Source of the DNA: Plantago major | Lineage: Eukaryota > Streptophyta > Magnoliopsida > Lamiales > Plantaginaceae | Length of the DNA: 64,000 bases | Assembly (NCBI GenBank): GCA_026545765.1 | Contig: CM048843.1 | Span: forward strand, 13,973,501-14,037,500 | Direction: 5' to 3' | Shown: positions 22,921 to 34,149 of the stretch, one piece after another | Numbering within the stretch: position 1 is the stretch's first letter | Layout of the letters: every line of letters begins with the position of its first letter | The notes under the pieces: model-generated | Seen by the model: only the letters and a program-made list of their open reading frames with translations | Databases searched by the model: none | Told to the model about the DNA's origin: nothing | Position numbers and translations under genes: made by a program

Positions 22921-23114
22921 TGTATATGGATATACATACATTATTTCTTCCTGCATAAACACAAGTACTTATACGAATAGAAGTTCGCTGTATATGCAAC
23001 CAAGATTCATTAACCTGTATATGGGTATACATACATTACTTCTTCCTGCATGAACACAAATAATTATATATACGAGTAGAAGTTCGCTGTATATGCAACC
23101 AAGATTCACCAACC
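22921..23114. repeat. Tandem duplication about 1 kb upstream of UFO
   Basis: Copy 1 is 22921-23015 and copy 2 is 23016-23114. Each runs from tgtatatgg through catacatta, ttcttcctgcat and gaagttcgctgtatatgcaa to aagattca. They differ at a handful of positions and by a few bases of length. The unit is about 95-99 bp. Confidence 0.85.
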
Positions 23115-23819
23115 GGTATCTCATTTTACCCAATTTAACTCAAAGGCAGGCAGACTGAAATTTGTTGCTGGCTATTAGCCCAGAACCTTTGTTAGTCAAG
23201 ACCAAATTAGATTGAGTACTGGGGATACACATACAATTTAAACTAGAGACAAGTATACCTTGATTCTAACTACAAGTATGACCTATTTTGCATGGACACA
23301 GATACAGCAATTCATATGAACTATGATACACATGAATATGGATTTCAAATTTGTTACTATAATACATACTGCATATTTTCGCTGTTATAAGTCGACAACT
23401 AGTGATATGATATAGCACAAAACATAGATAAGAAAGTGAAATATATAAACCAATTTGACACAAACTGGCTCATATCATACACATTTGTTATGCTCTAAGT
23501 TGTAGCAATATAAATAAGAGAAAACAAAAGAAATACTATAGCTTGTACCTTGTAGTCTTCCATGTTGGAAATAACTTTGATATATCAGTTAATAAAAACC
23601 TCCCTCTTATTTGCTGTCAAGTGATATGTTCTGTGCATGTCACATCTTCCTTAACATTGACAAGAAAACACTGAGATGATAGTTCATGTACCCATCAACA
23701 AATGACTCTCTCTCAGCCAAAGAGTGCTTCACAGACAAGCTACAAGTCATTTATTGGACAGCCTTTTTACCTTCCTTAACATAGGAAAATGCAAAAAAAA
23801 AACATTCATTACCTCTTCC

Positions 23820-23827
23820 TATATAAA
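23820..23827 (+). promoter_or_regulatory. Putative TATA box of UFO
   Basis: TATATAAA lies 287 bp before the UFO ATG in a tcttcc-TATATAAAC context. If used, transcription would start near 23850 and give a 5' UTR of roughly 250 bp. It is the best TATA match in the proximal region; use is inferred. Confidence 0.45.
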
Positions 23828-24106
23828 CAACTGACTTCCCTACAGAAAGCCAATCCACAAGAACCCCAACAAAAAATAAGAAAGAAACATGTTACCAACT
23901 TACCATATTATCATATACTAGATCTTTCAGTTGTCCTAATTCAAGAAAGAGTGTCTTTTTCTTGCCTTTTGTTCCAGTTCTTCCTTAAACTTTCCCCAAC
24001 TGTGTAGTAATTTGTTTCTCTTTTGAGCCAAAACTATTAAAAAGATCTACACAACCTTGTTTTAGTACTATTTGAAAGTTGTAGCTACTAATCTCCAATT
24101 CTCATC

Positions 24107-25417
24107 ATGGATGCTTTTCAAACACCAATGCATAACATACCTTTCCCCTATGGATTTACCCCTACTACCAGCACTATCAATATCATTGGTGGCTCACCAA
24201 CTTGCATGTTAACTAACACAGGTCCATGGATGGACAGCAGAATTTGGAGCAGATTACCACAGAGATTGATCGATCGTATAATCGCCTGCCTTCCACCACC
24301 TGCATTTTTTCGTTCTCGAGCAGTCTGTAAAAGATGGTATGGCCTCATTTTCTCCAATGCATTTCTTGAACTATACCTTCAATGCTCGCCTAGCCGCCAT
24401 TGGTTCCTGTTTTTCAAACAACAAAGCCTCAAAAACCAAATCTTCAAAAACCAAGAGAGATCACCAGCAAGCTATGAAGGGTACCTTTTCGATCCCGAGA
24501 ACTTAAAATGGTACCGTCTTTTATTCCCATTAATCTCTCCTGGCTTTTCACCCGTTTCCTCTTCTAGCGGCCTAATCTGTTGGGTTTCGGAAGATTCTGG
24601 TTCCAAAAACATTCTCCTCTGCAACCCGTTAACGGGTTCCTTGTTTCAGCTTCCATCAACTCTCCGACCCAGGCTCTGCCCCTCAGTTGGCCTGACCATA
24701 ACAAACTCTTCAATTGACTTGTCGTTCGCAGGAGACGATTTAATATCTCCTTATGCGGTAAAGAATCTAACTTCTGAGAGCTTCCACATTGACGTGGGTG
24801 GATTCTACTCCATTTGGGGCACCACCTCTTCACTCCCAAGGCTCTGCAGCCTCGAATCAGGGAGAATGGTGCATGTCGGAGGCAAATTCTACTGCATGAA
24901 CTACAGCCCATTCAGTGTTCTATCCTATGACATTTCATCCAACACATGGTGCAAGATTCAAGCTCCCATGAGAAGGTTCCTCCGATCCCCGAGCTTGGCC
25001 GAGAGCGAAGGAAAGCTTATCTTAGTTGCGGCTGTGGAGAAGAGCAAGCTGAATGTTCCGAAAAGCCTGAGGCTTTGGGCACTGCAAGAATGCGGGACAG
25101 TATGGCTGGAGATAGAGAGGATGCCACAGCAACTGTACATTCAGTTCGCAGAGATTGAAGGGGGGCGTGGATTCAACTGTGTTGCGCATGGTGAGTTTGT
25201 GGTGATGTTGATCAGAGGGTCATCAGATAAGGCACTGCTGTTCGATTTCTGGCGGAAACGGTGGGTCTGGATACCGGCATGCCCTTACATAAACAGCAGA
25301 GGTTTCGGCTGCGGCGGAGATGAACTGCATGGGTTCGAGTTCGAGCCTAGACTAGCTGTTCCTATTACAGGTCTTCTTGAACAGCTTACTCTTCCTTTTC
25401 AGCCCTTCACTGCATAG
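24107..25417 (+). CDS. UFO: UNUSUAL FLORAL ORGANS / FIMBRIATA F-box protein
   Basis: A single exon of 436 residues, as expected for this intronless gene. The F-box is at about residues 45-92 (RIWSRLPQRLIDRIIACLPP, then FFRSRAVCKRWYGLIFSNAF). The remainder is the conserved kelch-like C-terminal domain, with LLCNPLTGSLFQLP, AGDDLISPYAVKNL, SLPRLCSLESG, FYCMNYSPFSVLSYD, RRFLRSPSL and VAAVEKSKLNVPKSLRLWAL, almost identical to UFO/FIM as I know them. UFO is an SCF ubiquitin-ligase substrate adaptor that acts with LEAFY to switch on B-class floral genes and pattern petals and stamens. The first 40 residues are variable, Thr/Ser-rich and family-typical. The ATG follows an in-frame stop-containing leader. 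The frame is undamaged, so the gene is probably functional. Its 3' end faces BDP1. Confidence 0.95.
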   Translation: MDAFQTPMHNIPFPYGFTPTTSTINIIGGSPTCMLTNTGPWMDSRIWSRLPQRLIDRIIACLPPPAFFRSRAVCKRWYGLIFSNAFLELYLQCSPSRHWFLFFKQQSLKNQIFKNQERSPASYEGYLFDPENLKWYRLLFPLISPGFSPVSSSSGLICWVSEDSGSKNILLCNPLTGSLFQLPSTLRPRLCPSVGLTITNSSIDLSFAGDDLISPYAVKNLTSESFHIDVGGFYSIWGTTSSLPRLCSLESGRMVHVGGKFYCMNYSPFSVLSYDISSNTWCKIQAPMRRFLRSPSLAESEGKLILVAAVEKSKLNVPKSLRLWALQECGTVWLEIERMPQQLYIQFAEIEGGRGFNCVAHGEFVVMLIRGSSDKALLFDFWRKRWVWIPACPYINSRGFGCGGDELHGFEFEPRLAVPITGLLEQLTLPFQPFTA

Positions 25418-25929
25418 GCTGTTGATTATGTAGAGCATAACATGAATGCATATCTTGTATGTCAGCCATGTCTGGTGTGACAAGTACTAGTGGCAATTGA
25501 TAGTAGTATTACATAAGAGACGGTCTGTAATGTTCTATGCATGGTTTGCTGTATATGCATGTTTCTGTTACCTTAAGAAAATCACTATTAAGTTCGGAAC
25601 AAGAAACTGAAGTGAAATGAAAACCAATCAAACATTAGAACAAAGTGTATGACATACTAGCTTATAAAATTCCTCCAAAACGATTAATCTGGGAAAAAGA
25701 AGAACATAGACAAAAAGACCAGGAAAGAGCTCTTTGAGTCAAAACAGCCAACACTAGTTGAGTAGTTGTATTGACCTTGCCTGAAACAGCAGAGACCTTG
25801 GTCCCAATCTACATTGAAAATGGCAAGATACGGAGAGGGGTATCCAACTTATATGTAGTTTACATGATCCTGACATAGATAATATGAAAATTCATAAATT
25901 TAGAACCAAAAGATGAATAAAGAACAGCC
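25418..25929. other. UFO 3' flank
   Basis: AT-rich sequence after the UFO stop; it should contain the UFO 3' UTR. No other gene seen. Confidence 0.5.
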
Positions 25930-26335
25930 TTAGCTTGTATAATCACAATGCAATTGGTATGAGCAGATTTGCCAGCATTCGGAGGCTCGACAATACCGAA
26001 AGACAAGGACTTTCTGATCCTCCTCCTTGACCTCCCCTGAATCCACCACATTACCATCATCTTCGGTATCCAAGGCGGCATCGAGAAACGCTTTTGCAAC
26101 AGCACCAGCTCTATTCTTCTTCTTCTCCAGTTCCCTCTCAAGTCTCCTCAAATTGGAAACCGCTTCCCCAATCACTTTACTATTCACTCTCTCTGTACTT
26201 GCTGTCCCAATTCGTTCTGTCATTTTGATGGTCGAATGCAGCATCTTCCTCGCCTGGAGGTTGTTGTGGTCCGTCAGGCTGAGCTGAGTAGAAACGATGG
26301 CAGAATTTTCAATCTCAATCCTTGGGTCAAATGAA
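25930..26335 (-). CDS. Unrecognised coding-like segment, coiled-coil type
   Basis: An open frame on the minus strand runs from about 26335 (following a stop) to 25930. It reads RVSFDPRIEIENSAIVSTQL, then a Met-initiated part from 26244 (MLHSTIKMTERIGTASTERV) and a charged helix with NLRRLERELEKKKNRAG, ending with an acidic tail. The composition is protein-like, with Lys/Glu heptad character, but I recognise no family. It lies between the convergent UFO and BDP1 genes and close to the BDP1 stop, so it could be a separate small gene, an exon remnant or chance in a 3' UTR. The plus-strand frame over the same DNA looks like a shadow. Confidence 0.3.
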
Positions 26336-26511
26336 ACACGAAAGTTAATTGTACAAGCTTAGACTTCATTTTCAGGTTCAGTACACTTGTAATTGTATCG
26401 AATGCCTAAAATCTTTCTTTCCAGGTTTGATACAATTAAATAGTTCCATTTCTTTCTAATTAACAATCAGTATATTCTACAACCACAATAAATAATCATG
26501 TTTCAGATATG

Positions 26512-29500
26512 TCATATATCGCTCTTGTATTGGCTCCATCGAAGCATATCTTCTTCGCTATCATAAGGCTCCTCCTCAACGGTATCCCCAGTTTCTTGAA
26601 CGTCGTCATGTGCTACATCTTCTTTGCCCTCTTCTTCCTCAATCTGCTCATTTTCAGCTGCTGCTTCATCCTACACAAGTTGGACCAGCATCACCGAGTG
26701 GTCAGCAATGTTGATAGTAAAAACATGAACTAACACACCAGTAAATTACACTACATGCTAAAAATATCACAAAAGGTAGATGATAATACATCAGCTTGAG
26801 AAGTCCCTTCTGCAACTTCCTCGCCTGTCAAATCTATGGATTCATCTTTCTCAGCGTTTCGTTCTTCTTCTGCCATTTTCTTCAAGCGTTCGATCAAAAC
26901 TTTATAGTGAGAAAGATCTGAAAAAATGAGATTACACTAAATGTTACAAATACAACTTATCAAGCAAGCTTGAAATAACTTCACAAAAAGTGGATCTCAT
27001 CATATGGAAGGAAGATACCGTACTTTTCGTGCGGTTAGTCAGAGCATCACGGAGCCTCAATGGATGCTGCTTCTCTTCTTTCTTATACTTCAACTTTATT
27101 TGATGACGGGTACGACTAGGGAAAAGTTGTTGGATCATAGAAAGGTCTGCCCCAAACTGGCTCACTCCCTTGCAAAAAAGAAACCGAAGGTAAACATCTC
27201 ACTGCAATATAAGATTTATGAACAATTCCCAAAATCTTCTGGGAAGAGATCCTATGGAACAATAAAATGGTAATATGACGTGGATGTCAATAGTTATTGT
27301 CATTCTAAGCATGCTTGTCAGACAATTAAAGTGGGGTGCTAGAAGACATTGTATCAATTAGAAAGCACAAGCAGATTTCAAGCACTCATGTACAGATATA
27401 TATGAGTACCATGGAGGCATACCTCATAGAACAATTCAGTGTCTTGTTTAGACCATCTTATTGTAGGTGTTCTGTCCATGTAGGTATGGTAATTGACCAA
27501 GAGGCTGCTCTCTTCTATCACAGGGTTTTCTTGTTCATCATTATCTTCTTCACCATTTCTATAGGTGAAGGGTTCATCTTCTTCATTATAGAGAGCCGAT
27601 GAGTCACCGTTACTGAATTAACAAATAATAACCACAACCATTATACCATTCTTAAAGTAAAAATATGCAATAGCATAAATTCCTGAAAAAGAAAAGTACC
27701 TAGTGAAAAGCTTTAGAAGTTAGAACATAAAATTCATAGTCATCATGTCATACACAGATGTAGCCTCTGCCAATTCATACATATATAAGGCAGCATACAA
27801 TTCATAACAGTAGGTAATTCTTCGGGGTAACATCAAAATGGCAGGCCAACAATAATGAAACATTTAAACGGAAAGATTAAATAGGTAAATAACACAGATG
27901 ACACAACATGTGGTTATATATATTGTTCGGTAACAGAAGTGCTCATGTTAAAGAACTGGAGATGAAAGACTATGACATGCATATTCTGTGAACGCCAATA
28001 ATTACGTGCAGAGTGTAAAACTGTATGACCCAAAGGTTACGGCCTAACAAAAAGATGAAGCAAGTCTCTCATATATTGAACAACTAAAGTTGGAAAAGGG
28101 ACTAGAAAGTTACCTTGGTTTTATTGCAGGTTTTGCTGCTGCCGCCACTTCCTTTTTCTGCAGCATATTATACAAAATCACAAACCTCATATATTGTCAA
28201 TTTGTAGAAAACATGAACGGAAGAAAAGAACTGTAGTCCATACTACACAATATGCATCCATCATATGAACACATTCCACAAAATTCGAGATAACATACCG
28301 TTTGCCGCTCCCAGTGTTCTCCAAGCCGAATTACGTCTCTAAGACATACAGTTCCCATGTCTATAAGGTCAGGATCCATATTTCTCAGGGACGGGTCCAC
28401 TGCATTCAGAAAGTTCTGATCAACAAACTAATTGGAGACAAAATGCAGCAATTCTCTATTATTAGGAGTTAGGGACAAATACCCTGTCTTCGCTTAGTAG
28501 AATGAGAGAATTTTTTTGGCTTTAAATCTGCAACCTGAGCAGATAATTCCTTGGCCTTCTTCTGTTTTTTGGTTGGCTTTTCTTTGTCTCCATCAGGTTT
28601 TCCAGACTTTTTTCCTTTCGACTTCTTTGCTTTGGGTTTACTCTCTCGTTGAATTTGGTCATCATGATCATTGTCCTCGACAGCAAGACTACAAGGAACT
28701 TCATCTGACAGCTCATTAATTGCAGCAACAGCCTCTGCTTCATCAAGTTCTACAAAACTGACTTTTCTTTTCCGAGGCCGTAATACTCTACCAGTTTCAT
28801 TCTCTTGGCCGGATGTACAAGCATCCTTCTGATGCAAAGAAAGACCAGTTGCAATATGAGCTTCATGTTTTCCTTTCTTTGCTCTGCGTGAAACCTAGTA
28901 AGCAAAATTATGACCCACAGTCAGGGAAGAAGATAAAAAATATGGACTGTATAAAGGATCGTTGATTTTGAGGGAGAACATAGACGCCAAAGTTTAGAGT
29001 AACTAATAAGAAGCTTACAAGTTTTCCAGGAGGTTCAGGCACACCCTCCAGATTTCTGCGTGGGTCCAACTGAGTTGTCTCTATGGTATTCATAGGCTCT
29101 TCATTGACAGGGAGCTCAGAGGCTTCTTCAATCGGTGCACTATCAGTTAATCCTATTGATGAAACGTTTAGAACATCATCATATTTTCCGGAGCTCTGTG
29201 CTGGACAGTGAGAATTGCGTCAACATAGTCTCGAGTTAGAAAATTCATAAAGCAGGCATCTGAAAAATGCACATACCAGATGCAGTTGTTAACTCAGAGA
29301 AGACAATAGGATCCATGACATCTGTTTCCTGCAATATACTGAATTAGGTCTCTAACAAACCAAATCTAACCATTAACAGTCAGAAATACCAAATGAGCTG
29401 ATGAAACAAGTCCTCACCACTCTTTCACATTCTCTATTTTTCATGGAAATGCCACCGTTACTCCTTGACCCAACAGCAGTCCCAGGATCTCCCTCTTTCA

Positions 29501-29966
29501 ATAGTTCAGGGTGCGTCTTAAATTTAGAGACATCATTTGTGGGGGTAGAGTCCTCGGCGACAATATCCGATCCAAATCCTATATCCTCAGGGTTGGGAAC
29601 ATTAACAGATATTGAATTTGAAGGAGGGACAATACCTCCTGTGACATCATTGGAGTCAATAGTGTTAAGTATACGATCAAAAGCCACAAAACTATTGTCT
29701 GATGATTCTGCATTCTTCTGTGGCTTGGTCAATTCGCTAAGTGCAGTATCACTAGCTCGGACAGCAATCGAAGAAGGAACAGAAGCTACAGCTGAACTCT
29801 TTTTTGGTAGCTTGACCTTTGCTTTTGGTTGAAATTTGCCCGGTGGTCTAGCTGCAGAAACATGGAAATTAGTTTTGCAGGAAAACAACTGTATGAAACA
29901 AGCGTAAATAGTAAGTTTACCCTTCTTCACAACAACATCATCAAATATATCATCCAATTGATCCAT
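26512..29966 (-). CDS. BDP1: TFIIIB subunit B'' (BDP1), SANT domain
   Basis: Predicted coding exons on the minus strand: 29966-29921, 29851-29418, 29328-29277, 29200-29019, 28894-28483, 28399-28299, 28157-28114, 27612-27423, 27168-27024, 26917-26790, 26670-26512. Phases agree and give 630 residues. The start MDQLDDIFDDVV is acidic. The middle is low-complexity with a Lys-rich block (KKSKGKKSGKP). The SANT domain covers about residues 474-525 (TIRWSKQDTELFYE, then GVSQFGADLSMIQQLFPSRT, then RHQIKLKYKKEE). The tail is acidic (EEEEGKEDVAHDDV) and ends SQYKSDI. BDP1 joins TBP and BRF to recruit RNA polymerase III to tRNA and 5S genes. A non-coding first exon near 31089-31140 seems to splice to 29989. 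All splice sites look sound, so the gene is probably active. Confidence 0.9.
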
Positions 29967-29989
29967 AGCAAGTTTTTCTCAAGCTGTAA

Positions 29990-30477
29990 CTGCATGGAAA
30001 TCGAAAGTAACCAATGTCAAGCTAGAAAAGACATATTAATATCTCATGAGTGATCTGCATATCATGTTAACAAACACATAAAAGGATTCATATAGAAGTT
30101 TTTATTTGATGCTAATAAGGAAGGATCGCATCAGAACGCCAAATGCAAAACTTAAATCAAACCAACTCTAACAACCCTTCTGTGGTTTTTAAGGTGTTTG
30201 CTGGTACTTGGATAGATATATGAAACTTAGTGGAAACTTTGTACTCTTGATTGAAACCATTGCTAATGCTATTTCCTTTTGATTATAAATAAAATTCTGC
30301 CTTTTCTTAAAGAAAAAAAAGAACATAGTTCAGATACAATATTAAGTTCTGAGCATAAACAAACTTAAAGCAACGTGTCAAATAACTTTCTGAAGAGCAA
30401 TGCAACCATCACTCTAGCTACAACTACACCAAAATATCTGCACTGTCAGGCTAGAAAACCCATGGGGATGAGTGATC

Positions 30478-30545
<68 letters not shown>

Positions 30546-30586
30546 TATTTTTTTTTTTTTTGGTAATGATATTCCCAGAAAAACAC

Positions 30587-30640
<54 letters not shown>

Positions 30641-30689
30641 CTATATATATAGATAGAGATATATAAACATATATATATATATATGTGTA

Positions 30690-30720
<31 letters not shown>

Positions 30721-31088
30721 GGTAATGATATTCCCAGAAAAACACTTGAACACCATGAAGACAAAGATTATTACACGAAAAATGAAAAACCAGATACCAT
30801 TCTTCTTCTATTAATCAATTACTTGAGATAGTAGAATATTAAGTTGCGAGTATAACAAACAGACTTGAAGAAGCTGAAACAACTTTGATGAATATCCGCA
30901 TCATTTGAAATTCATTCAGTTAAATAAACCAACAACATGACAGACAAACAAAAAGAATTATCAGGAACGACCGGGAGAAAACGAGAATTAAATGCCTACT
31001 GGAATGGAAGCTAGAAGGAGACAGGAAATGAGAGCAAGCAGTCCAAATCCGTCTACCAAAGCTTGAGAATTGAAAAAAGATAACTCAC
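29990..31088 (-). other. Intron in the BDP1 5' UTR
   Basis: On the minus strand a GTGAGTTA donor at 31088-31081 and a tgcag acceptor at 29994-29990 define a leader intron of about 1.1 kb. It contains the expanded AT repeats and a duplicated 50-bp segment at 30479-30755. The boundary is inferred from consensus only. Confidence 0.55.
30479..30755. repeat. Compound AT repeat with a duplicated 50-bp segment
   Basis: (AT)n tracts at about 30479-30548, 30591-30640 and 30667-30705 are separated by two copies of a segment made of poly-T then ggtaatgatattcccagaaa aacacttga, at 30549-30590 and 30706-30750. The arrangement looks like a tandem duplication of about 160 bp driven by the AT repeat. Open frames made of Tyr-Ile repeats here are artefacts. 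Confidence 0.9.
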
Positions 31089-31317
31089 TGGATGCCGGTT
31101 GATGGAGGCGACCGCCGTGGTCGGAGATGGGATTTATTAATTAAGGTTTTAGATTTGGGGATCATGGATCATGGACTCAAATGGGAATCTAATTAATTGC
31201 AAAGTATAAATTACACTTTTCACTGGACCGGAAAATTTCCGACCGTTCCGGATCGACAACCCAAATTTAAAGACCGAGAACTAATTTTTAGTCTGGTTTG
31301 ATGCAATTTATGCTTTA

Positions 31318-33313
31318 GACCACTCACTATGGTGACCAGAAATTAGTTGTGGGGCGATTGGTTGCTCGGCGACCGCGTCTCGCGACCGCACGTCATCCAA
31401 TGTGGTGGCGGTCGCGATCGCGGTCGCCGCCATTTTTTATTTATTTATTTTCTTTATTTTTGTTTATAGTTATATCAATACGAATATTGAAAATTTGGAG
31501 TGAAAAAAGATGTTTTTTATTGAATACGAGTAGAAAAGTGAAACAATACAAAATACGAATACGAACGAGTACAACAGAAAACAGAAAAAGAAACAACTAG
31601 TACAATAAACATCATTCAAGTGGTCCTTCGATAGATGTGCTCCATCAAATCCCTCTGCAGTGCGAAGTGAGTGAGTTTGTTGTGCATATCTTGCCTATTC
31701 GCCATGTATCCTTCGATGGAGTTGACTATCGAAGGCCGACGTGCGAACCGAAGAACATGTCATCTTCCACTTCAAGTAAGGTATCTTTGTTGAATTCATT
31801 GACATACTTCTCGTACGTCTTGAAGTTGAGATAAGTATGCATTTTATCCTCAACGATCATGTTGTGCAGGCAGATACATTGATTCATGATCTTACCAATA
31901 AGTGGTATGGTATGGGCCAAGGCTGGGTTGCAAATGATGGCGAATCGTGCCTGAAGTCCGAATGTCCGCTCAACATCTTTTCTGACGGCCTCTTGCTTGG
32001 TTGCAAACTTGGACTCTTTGTGAGTAACCGGATTTTTTATGGACTTGACAAATGTCGCCCACGCAGGATATATCCAATCAGTAAGATAGTACCCCATGTC
32101 GTACCCATGACCGTTAACTTCAAAGTGAACTGGAGGCGCAACTCCGTTCAGCATGTCATCGAACACTGGTGAACGTGCAATGACGGTAAGATCATTAAAC
32201 TTACCGGAAACTCCAAAGAAAGAGTGCTAGATCCATGTGTCGTGTGAAGCGACAGCTTCTAGCACAAGCGTCGGCGCACCACTCTTGCCTTGGTACTGGC
32301 CTTTCCATGCTAAAGGGCAGTTCTTCCACTCCCAATGCATACAATCGATCGAGCCAAGCATCCCCGAAAAACCTCTTCCGCTATTGATTGCGAGAAGTTG
32401 CTTGATGTCGTCTTCGTTGGCCCTCCGCATGTATGTCGGACCAAAAACTGCAAGGACAAAATCACATAATTTATGTCATGTCGTAAAAGCAGAAGTCTCA
32501 CTATACACCTTGTATATTCGTCCATGGCATCAATGGCTACACCATAGACAAGCATCCTCATCGCAGCTGTGCACTTCTGCAAGTTGGACAGCGCTGGACG
32601 ACCGGTAGCATCTGGCCCTGCTCTGAAGTATGTTGGATCATATTCGGTGATGGCCTCCACGATCCTCAAGAACAATGGCCTCGTCATTCTGAACCTCCAG
32701 TGGAATTGCTTTGGCGTGAAAGTGCATTTCTCGAAGAAATAGTCCTCGACCATTGACTCATGCCACTTCTCACGTTTCCGATTGATGTAAGTTCGAGTGT
32801 GCTTCTCCAGCGGCGGCGGGGGGTTGCTGAAGATACCCCGGAAATGCAATGTTCAGATAGTCCATTGCCATTTTGGAACTCGATGAACCAAAACCGTCGA
32901 AGGGAACCCTTTCGGATTCGAATTCGGCGTCGGACTCCGGGTAAAATGTTTCATCTTCGTGATCTGAAGAAGACTTTTTTGTTGGCAAATGATAGTTGGA
33001 AGGTTTATTAAGAGTGTTTTGAGTTTAAAAGAGAGAAAGAAGGGTGAAATTTGAGGTGTGAGGAAACATATGAAGAGTGGTGTCTATTTATAGATCTCGA
33101 AAAAATATGGCCGTTGGTATAATTTTTATTTTTTTTAATATCAGATTTTAAAAAAAAAAATTAAATAAACTTGTCCGGTCTAATAAGGACCGGACAAGTG
33201 TCCCCAGCCAATAGCCGTTATACGACTGAGTGAGGCGTGGGGGAGCGACCGCTCCCAATGCATAATAAAGGCGGTTTCTGTGATTATGAGTCTGACCGCC
33301 ATAGTGGGCGGTC
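31318..33313 (-). mobile_element. PIF/Harbinger DNA transposon, degenerate
   Basis: The roughly 2.0-kb element is flanked by TTA on both sides (31315-31317 and 33314-33316), the classic 3-bp PIF/Harbinger target duplication. Terminal inverted repeats start GACCACTCACTATGG on the left and, on the complement, GACCGCCCACTATGG on the right. A transposase-like gene lies inside on the minus strand. Boundaries are well supported; activity is lost. Confidence 0.88.
31726..32988 (-). pseudogene. HARBI1/ALP1-like transposase, broken
   Basis: On the minus strand the N-terminal frame (32988 onward, DHEDETFYPESDAEFESE) shifts to the frame of YINRKREKWHESMVEDYF and FRMTRPLFLRIVEAI. A stretch at about 32440-32530 contains a frameshift and a stop. 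The frame then continues as FGPTYMRRANEDDIKQLL, GMLGSIDCMHWEWKNCPLAW and LEAVASHDTWI, followed by an in-frame TAG at about 32227. It then continues as HSFFGVSGKFNDLTV and ends with QEAVRKDVERTFGLQARFAI and LHNMIVED. The DDE-type residues appear to be kept: D in GSIDCM, D in FNDL, E in VERTFG. The family cuts and pastes PIF elements. The open frame with three disruptions is not functional. No second (Myb-like) ORF was seen. Confidence 0.85.
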
Positions 33314-33450
33314 TTAATTCTACAGATGTGTTCATTATTATCACTTAGCGTATAAGCGCGATAAACATACGTGAACATGCTTAATTCTTAAACTAAGCTT
33401 GTTACGTGAACCAAAACTAGTATAGTAGCAACAAGGTGCACCTTTCTTTT

Positions 33451-33556
33451 CGGGAACCCATCTATAAGAACTCCAGAGTTAAAGAACTCCAGAGTTAAGC
33501 GTGCTTGCTTTAGAGCAATTTTAGGATGGGTGACAAACTGGAAAGTCAGTGGGCCA
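33451..33556 (+). repeat. 5S rRNA-like relic, possibly from a Cassandra-type TRIM
   Basis: The sequence contains agaactcc, gagttaagcgtgcttg, taggatgggtgac and gaaagtc in the order found in plant 5S rRNA, including the internal promoter region. It is diverged, and aagaactccagagttaa is duplicated in tandem (33466-33498). Plant Cassandra TRIM elements carry such 5S-like sequence in their LTRs, and the right flank includes ggatcggggctcggccca; I could not find matching LTR ends. It is not a functional 5S gene. Confidence 0.6.
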
Positions 33557-34008
33557 GCATATTACCTGGAGAGCTGCCCATGAGTAACCGCGCCGGTCCA
33601 AAGGATCGGGGCTCGGCCCATTAGTGGTCCGAGTCGTTAAACGACTGCACTCGATTAGACTCAGTTAAATAGTAGTATTTTTTTCAATATTTATATGCAT
33701 TTTTTAGTAACGAGCTTGATTAAAATTTGAACCAAATGAGTCGAGCTCCAGCCTAAAAAATTTAGTGTTATTTGATGGCATTTTGACATTTCGTACTATG
33801 CTTTTAGTGTCAAATTCTATTTATCTTTCTTATAATACACCAAACAATTGATTTTAGGCAAAAATATAATTATTTGAGTGTCATTTTTCATTATATTTAA
33901 TTATATTTTGTTTATATATATTAGTTTAAAAAATGTTATACTCCCTTTAATAAAATAAATGTTTTCGGATATACGCCCTAGTCAAATTCTTTTTTCCTGC
34001 CCCCTAGT

Positions 34009-34149
34009 GTTATATAAATTTCTTGTAAATTGTAATTTGTAGTGTTATATAGAATTATGATGTACGAGAAGTTGTGTTATACGATCTAATGGTTATCGAG
34101 ATGCAAATCAGAGGAATGAGCCTTTGGAATTGGATGGGTTGTGGTATAG
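34009..34149 (+). repeat. Copy of the NYN gene 3' flank
   Basis: Diverged duplicate of 20507-20650 in the same orientation, about 13.5 kb away, next to the PIF element and the 5S-like relic. No coding part of the NYN gene accompanies it. Confidence 0.65.

Larger units (their letters stand above)
20651..23819. other. Intergenic region upstream of UFO
   Basis: About 3.2 kb with no supported gene. It contains two Stowaway-like MITEs (21106-21371, 21943-22180) and a tandem duplication (22921-23114), listed separately. The rest is AT-rich, presumably including UFO control sequences that I cannot identify by eye. Confidence 0.5.

Noticed and set aside
26027-26287. Ser-rich plus-strand frame
   Set aside because: It is opposite the minus-strand coding-like segment and reads as a low-complexity shadow.
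29401-29832. 143-codon plus-strand frame
   Set aside because: It is the antisense of BDP1 exon 3, which splices in phase with the rest of BDP1.
30375-30764. Open frames made of Tyr/Ile repeats
   Set aside because: They are translations of (AT)n microsatellites and have no domain.
33451-33556. Functional 5S rRNA gene
   Set aside because: The sequence is diverged, has an internal duplication and lacks the conserved 5S ends.
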